From assembly GCA_963691815.1 (NCBI GenBank), contig OY829651.1, forward strand, positions 13,294,917 to 13,358,916: 64,000 bases of DNA, written 5' to 3'. The notes under the pieces were generated by a model, which worked only from the letters and a program-made list of their open reading frames with translations, ran no database searches and was not told the origin of the DNA. The position numbers and the translations under genes are program-made. Source of the DNA: Echiichthys vipera (Eukaryota; Chordata; Actinopteri; Perciformes; Trachinidae). This document shows positions 58,295 through 64,000 of this stretch, piece by piece; within the stretch, counting starts at the first letter, position 1; each line of letters starts with the position of its first letter.

Positions 58295-60989
58295 ATGCAG
58301 GTGGAGGCTCAGCTGCGTCTATGTCGGAATTGTCTTTGGTGCTGCAAGAGCGGGCTTCGTCTGCTCTCCCGGAGCTCTGCACACAGGTAAACTTTGTGTT
58401 TATATACAGGGTGTCCCAAAACATTTACACACACTTTAGCAGCTGAAAACTCAATTTATATATAGTATACCCAAAAGACAAAGTGTACGCTATGATACCT
58501 GCAACAGTCACTGAATTGGGGGCAGCTGTTAACACCAAGTGAATTGTTTCATGATGTGTTTGATTCCATTGCTTCGCGTTTTCAGCAGTGTCTGCACCAG
58601 TTTGAGAACAGGCGGTAACAAAACAATAAAATGTTTGTAAATTCTATTACATTTTGAAAATTAAATGCATTTTAATAAACACCTACGAAACAATTATTAA
58701 ATATATATACTGTGTATATATATATATATTTGGGACACCCTGTATATATGTTTGTGTGTGTTGAATTGAGTCATTATTACTGAAATCAACTTGTGTTTTG
58801 GTGCTTGTCAGTATTGTTTTTTTGTCACTTTGTCACCACAGCAAAGCTGTGAACTACTACGATCTGCTGGGAGTCAAATCTGATGCGTCCGTGGAGGAAA
58901 TTAAAAATGCATTTTTCGACAAATCTAAGAAGGTAGTGTCATCATTTGTTTATAAGCTGTGTATTTAGAGATGATGTCTCGCCACATGAGGGCAGCATTT
59001 CACAGACTAGTTTCTACTTATGAACTGTTCCCACAGTTGGCTTCCTGATTGTTTGTTTTCACATTGCATCTCCCAGTGTAAATAAGGATGTGCGTGTGTA
59101 TTTACCTTGTGGTTCTGGCATAATTTAGGGGTGAGACAACTCACCATGTAGAAAAAAAAACGAGGTTGTAAGGGCAAACTATACATTTGAATGCATTTGT
59201 TTGAAAGAGAAACCTTTTTGTCCAGATTAGTACATGTCTGCATCAAAATATATCTCCTAGTTTATTTGTTGGCTTGGTTTCAACCTCATTACTGTAACTG
59301 CCCCATTCATCATGCAGATGCACCCAGACAGCAACCCATCCAACCCGGCGCTGCACAGCCAGTTCGTAGAGCTGAACGAGGCCTACCGAGTGCTGAGCAA
59401 AGAGCCGAGCAGGAAGGAATATGACTTCAAAATCAGACATCCATACAGGAGGGACCAAGCCTTCAGATCTGCCTCCAATCACACCAGCTACAGAGCCAGG
59501 TGATATACACACAATCTGTCTGTGCTCGCATACCCTGACCTCCCCCCCCTCACTCTTTAACACTTTTCATGTGGGGGGAAACAAAGACAATGTTCTTCTG
59601 CGACAAAAAGACAAGATAATTGTAAAACTATGGCCTTGTGGGAACACTCTCAATGGACATGCTATTCTTGTGAAGACTGAACAACTGAAATCTCAAGCAC
59701 TGCAGCAATGTTGACTGAAGCGTTAATCTCTACTTTCCCACAGAAGGACAATGACACCTGAAATTATTGGGAAGAAATTAAAACTTCACCATTGTGCACA
59801 AGTCTAGAAACTGTGCTTTCAACGTTACTTTTGTGCAAAGTATAATATTACATTAAATACATGTTTTTGGGTTGTTTGTTTTGTAACTTGTTAGTTATTT
59901 TAAATCCTGATAGTTTTCTTAGTTTTACAGAAAAGGCAGTAAATCAGTGCGTTTACTGTCTTCCAACAGCCGAATGGAAGAATCAGAATCATAAAAAGTT
60001 TCTTGCTCATCACAATTTACTGAAAATTGACTCCTTAATAGTCCTTCAGACTTGACAAATTAACGCTTCAGTTAAGACTGTTTTTAACATTTGTACCATG
60101 TCCACCTCATGTTTTTTAGCACACATACCCAGGAGAATATTCGTTACTGGGAACAGTTTCGTCAGGCTCAAGCACAGGAGATGACAGCAGAGGAGTGGCA
60201 GAAGAGGAGGAGGAGGAACTTCCGCCTGGTGGGCTACTGCGTACTCACTATGGTGCTCAGCATCGGCGCCCACATATTGTTCTTCAGGTAAAAAAACTGA
60301 CACATGATGAAGCCACTTTCAAAAAGTAAATCATTAAGCATTTAAGAGGTGAATGTTAGATAGAAATTATGTGACAATATCCCTACTAGAACCTTGTATC
60401 GAACTGCAGTCCATCCATCTTATCTGCACATTCACATGCAGATGAATTGTTTGTGGATGTGTCTCTGTGCCATGTGTGCTGACACAACCTCATGGCATGT
60501 AGCCTTTTAATAGTTTTCACACACTGACACGTGTGACATTAATATCAGCTGGACAAACTCATAAAGAAAATTGAGAATGCAGGCTGCCTGCTGAGCGGTG
60601 AGTTATTGGGTTAAGCAAAGATATTCTGCGGAATCAAGTGTTTCTCCGACTCTTTCAGGAAACTGGAAGAAGTTCACAATAACTTCATGGACGAGAAAGA
60701 TCGAGTCATCACCGAAATTTACAATGAATCCAAAGAGAGGGCCAGGTGAGTGCACAAACTCCTTTTAATTAACCTGCAGGTTTTTTTCTTCAGTTTGATG
60801 GCACATTCGGGTGGTGGCAGTAAACGTGTTTTAGTTTAATGATACTTGAATATTGGGCTGAGTACAAATGTGTCTCCTGTGCCGTCTCTCAGGGTCAACG
60901 GTTTTAAGAAACAGACTGAAATCCTGCGTCAGAAACACGCGGAGTTCCAGGAGAAATACAAGATCCGCAACAATGGAGAAGACAAGTAG
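58295..60989 (+). CDS. dnajc4: DnaJ homolog subfamily C member 4
   Basis: A membrane-anchored J-domain co-chaperone that stimulates an Hsp70 partner; its clients are poorly known. Coding exons are 58295-58386, 58842-58932, 59318-59499, 60120-60287, 60659-60745 and 60893-60989, totalling 717 nt and 238 residues (human 241). The J domain spans about 34-100: NYYDLLGVKSDAS, the obligatory HPD at 63-65 split just before by an intron, and FVELNEAYRVLSKEPSRKEYD. A basic stretch KRRRRN precedes one transmembrane segment at about 157-177. A charged, probably coiled C-terminal tail follows. A leader exon ending at 56303 probably joins 58262, since TTTGGACAG precedes it. That leader has an upstream ATG at 56285 that is out of frame with the main start. 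The location beside divergent nudt22 matches mammals. Confidence 0.96.
58405..58744. mobile_element. Mariner-like MITE in dnajc4 intron
   Basis: The ends TACAGGGTGTCCCAAA (58405-58420) and TTTGGGACACCCTGTA (58729-58744) are perfect 16-base inverted repeats that begin and end in TA. CAGGGTGTCCCAAA is a classic Tc1/mariner-type terminus. At 340 bp with no transposase it is non-autonomous. It sits 18 bases after the donor site of the first coding exon. Confidence 0.85.
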
Positions 60990-63900
60990 GAATGTCTCCA
61001 GCTGCACTCTGCCGTGATGAAGTTTTAATTGCCAGCAGGTGGACGGAGGCATACAGGATGTGGTACTTGTTTTAGGATTTTAAAGATTTTGTCCGTGTTT
61101 GTCCTCGGTTGGGATGCTGAGGACTTGGAAGAAACACAGAACGTGTGTGTGATGTGAGAGGGTTTAATCTGGTGTTTCTTCATGACCAAGCTGAGCTGCA
61201 CATCAGACTGAGTATTTTTGTGATGTGACGGTCAAAAGGATCCAGCTGCAGTATGTACACAAACCTTTCCAATATTTGTCCAAAGGAGCTAGAATGAACA
61301 CTGTCTAAACTGCCTCTTAATTACTCACAGGACCATGGTATTTATGGTCATCAACCTCACTGCTGAGTTAGTGGAGCCCACAGTTAACCGCAAATGTATG
61401 CCAGATGACAGCGGATGTGCTGAACAAGTCAAGATGAGACAGACTAAGTTTAATGCCAGTATGTTTCTTGCTGAAAGATTTGAAATCAGATCTCGGGCTG
61501 CACACAAGAAAACGCTCTGTAATGTCCTCTTAAGTCTGATGTAGTCTCGCACAGCCAGACCTATCACCATGCTTTGTTTTAGCACTGTGCTAGCCTGGCT
61601 TACAGGATGCACAGTGCGACATCCAGCAGATGTCAGCCTTTCCGTTGTCTCCGCTGTCTGTTTTGCAAGGGCACCGTTGCTCCATTCAGGGCTTAACAGG
61701 GATGTATTGATTCCTTAAATGCATCTTGAGGAGAGAGGTGGTCAGTCAGAGGAGCTAAGAGCGAACATGCACAGGCGTATCCTTTAGGGAAGTCTTTACG
61801 GCACAGACGACGAATAAAAAAGGCGTACCACGCATTTGAAATATACAAACTATGGCAGCCGCGCCACACGTCACATATTTAATTAACGTTGCTTTGAAAT
61901 TAATGCTCTGAAGGCCCTCTCGTCTCGTCTCTCCTTGCGGACTAAGACACAAGGAGAGGAAGTGGAGGAAAGGAATCAAGGATCTACAAACTGAGAAGAA
62001 TGACAAGTGCAAAGTCAAACTTTTCAGCAATAATGGATTGCATGCCTGTCTCCTAATCACAGTTACGGATCTCGGGACATCACTGTCAAACTCCTCATTG
62101 TTCCCTCTGTTGAGCCCCTCTGTTACTGTAGAAAGCAACACCATGCGTAAGAAAACGTCCTCTGTTTATTAAAAGTGGAGCCAGAGAAGAAGAAGCTCAA
62201 TATGATGACTTGAAAAGCGTGTGACAGTAATGTATTTAGAGTCAAACTATATTGTTTTAATAATGAGATTATGAAGATGGTTCACATTGAATTGGAAGAC
62301 GTTCACTGGTTATTTCAACATTTACCACTTTACCTCTCAGTTTTAAGATATTGGAGATTGTTGTTGCTTTACTGTTTTTGACTGCCTTACCTATTACGTC
62401 CCCTGAGTGGATGTCAGAGGGAAATGATTAAAAGAACGACTTTTTCTCATCAATCGTTACTTTTGTTTTGTCTGTTACATGTGTGCTTTGTTTCTGGTTT
62501 TGATATACAGTAATACATACAGACAGATAAATCCTCCCACACAATTTGAGATTAGTTTTTGAGAAATAACCTTTAAAAGGCTGATTTAGCATTGCAGGGA
62601 TTTCTTCTATCAGTGAATTATTGAACATTATTTTCCTCTGATTGTCAGAGGCATCAGGCCCAGGCATCCAGACGGAGACAGTTGCCTTTTTAATGAGCAA
62701 CCACACAGAAGAGTCTGTACTTTTGTAATTAGATAATTATTGATCTGAACTACGTCACAATTCCCAAGTTAATTTTCCATTATCTCTGTGCAAGTGAGTT
62801 TGAGGCATATACGGGCATATTTCCATTCTTATGAAACACTTTTTAAGAAAGTCCTGCATACACATTTGTTTGCTGTGACATCATGGAAAAAAGAGGCGTG
62901 GTTTCTGGTTGTTTTAAAGAATACGTGCACAGGTATGATCTGAACTGAGTGGATTACAGTGTGAATTGTGTTTTAAGAAGAGACGTTGCCTCTTCTCTTC
63001 TCTGTCCTGAGACCACAGCTGGAGATAACATATCCCTGCTCACAGACACCCTCACCCTCATGTGGCGTGTGAGTGCCCTGTCATAACCCAAACACACTAT
63101 AATGACTGAGATTCTGGTGTCGACATGCCTCCACACACACACACACACACACACACACTTCATAGGGAAAAAACGCTCTGAAGACAGTTTTAATTGACTT
63201 TAATCTTTAGTTCAATGAGCTGCAGTGGAAAAGCGTCACAGATCATGCTCTGAAATAAAACCCTGTGTATCTGACATGCCCTCTGATTTATTATTTAGAA
63301 AACAATCGAGCGATATGGAGTGGAAAAATAAATCATTAATAGAAAAGTGAACCGCAGACTAGTTCACCACACTGTTATTCTGAAACTGATTCTCACATAT
63401 TTGAGATGATAATATATTAATATTATAATAATGTATTATTATTCTCTGTGTTCACATTTAGAGTGTCTAAATAATACAGTAACATTTCCTCAGCATGTTT
63501 ATCCGCGTAACACCACAATATCAACCCGCCTCCTGACATCAAAAGGTTAAAATTGTTCAAGTTTTGTGTCATTTCCAACAGACGTGGCCCTTTCGAGAAA
63601 ACTTCCTCGGAAATTAGAGTTAATGATGATTTATGTGGAAATTACTCATTGCCAGATTGCATTACTTAACACTAAGGCTTGGTCACAGCCATCTCCACAC
63701 TGTCAGGTCTTTTATTCTTGTTTGCCATATTGGGGGGGAAGGAATATCCACATTTGAACTGTAGGAACCAGTAAATTTATGACACTTTCTCCTTCAAAGA
63801 TTAAACGATTAAACAATTATCTAAAGTTGCAGATTCATTTTCTGTGAATAATCACCAATTCTTTCTTTACTACACAAGAATAGTAGAATAAAAGCCCAAC

Positions 63901-64000
63901 AAACAAGCAAATGTTCAGGAATGATACCACTACACTTATTGTCCTTAGGGCCCTATTCCCCACTTGTAAGGGCCCCCCCCCCCCCCGGATGCCTCCCCTC
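60990..64000. other. dnajc4 3-prime flank, no gene seen
   Basis: I see no exon with family resemblance. It contains the second copy of the 49040-49235 repeat (about 61865-62010), a CA tract (63132-63159) and a C run (63973-63986) near the window end. In human the next gene after DNAJC4 is VEGFB; no vegfb exon is visible here. Confidence 0.5.

Noticed and set aside
61335..61612. Overlapping frames of 69-95 residues after dnajc4
   Set aside because: No family resemblance and no exon boundaries; the surrounding sequence (GTCTCGCACAGCCAGACC) looks like a DNA-transposon end.
61755..62144. A 129-codon minus-strand frame
   Set aside because: It overlaps a dispersed repeat and contains no recognisable domain.
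60990..64000. Search for vegfb after dnajc4
   Set aside because: No cystine-knot exon was found; the gene may lie beyond the window or elsewhere.

Overview
The window is nuclear DNA of a ray-finned fish, most likely a percomorph teleost. Short exons are separated by GT-AG introns, the proteins are vertebrate, and non-coding DNA is full of small dispersed repeats (SINEs, hAT-like and mariner-like MITEs, LINE 3-prime tails, TA/CA/AAT microsatellites). There is no prokaryotic operon, CRISPR array or rRNA/tRNA gene. I rebuilt eight protein-coding genes exon by exon. In every model the phases agree, splice sites are GT-AG and the total is a whole number of codons.

Left block, about 8.0-31.6 kb. 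eif4e (minus, 7 coding exons, cap-binding translation factor), adh5 (minus, 9 exons, class III alcohol / S-hydroxymethylglutathione dehydrogenase), gar1 (minus, 6 coding exons, H/ACA snoRNP protein) and a second zinc alcohol dehydrogenase (plus, 9 exons) that diverges from gar1 across a short shared promoter interval. The relatives of these genes lie on human 4q.

Middle, 31.6-35.2 kb. A gene-free stretch holding a 650-bp foldback element and a tandem array of small palindromes. It separates the 4q-like block from the rest.

Right block, 35.2-61 kb. tmem179 (plus, 4 exons, four-pass membrane protein), an hnRNP U-like gene (plus, 11 exons, SAP-SPRY-P-loop), nudt22 (minus, 6 coding exons, Nudix hydrolase) and dnajc4 (plus, 6 coding exons, J-domain membrane protein). 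The nudt22-dnajc4 pair and an hnRNPUL2-like gene correspond to human 11q12-q13. Gene-free flanks are 1-8.0 kb, 38.6-43.4 kb, 53.2-58.3 kb and 61-64 kb.

The genes are housekeeping genes and do not form one pathway. I found no clearly new molecular system. The points most worth a second look are: a probable 2-base frameshift at the end of eif4e that replaces its conserved C-terminus; an ADH paralogue with a lysine-ended C-terminal tail and altered active-site neighbours; an extra segment of about 60 residues in nudt22 and a duplicated relic of its last exon; an hnRNPU-like protein without an RGG tail; and several well-delimited mobile elements, including a SINE with a perfect 11-bp target duplication nested in an older element.
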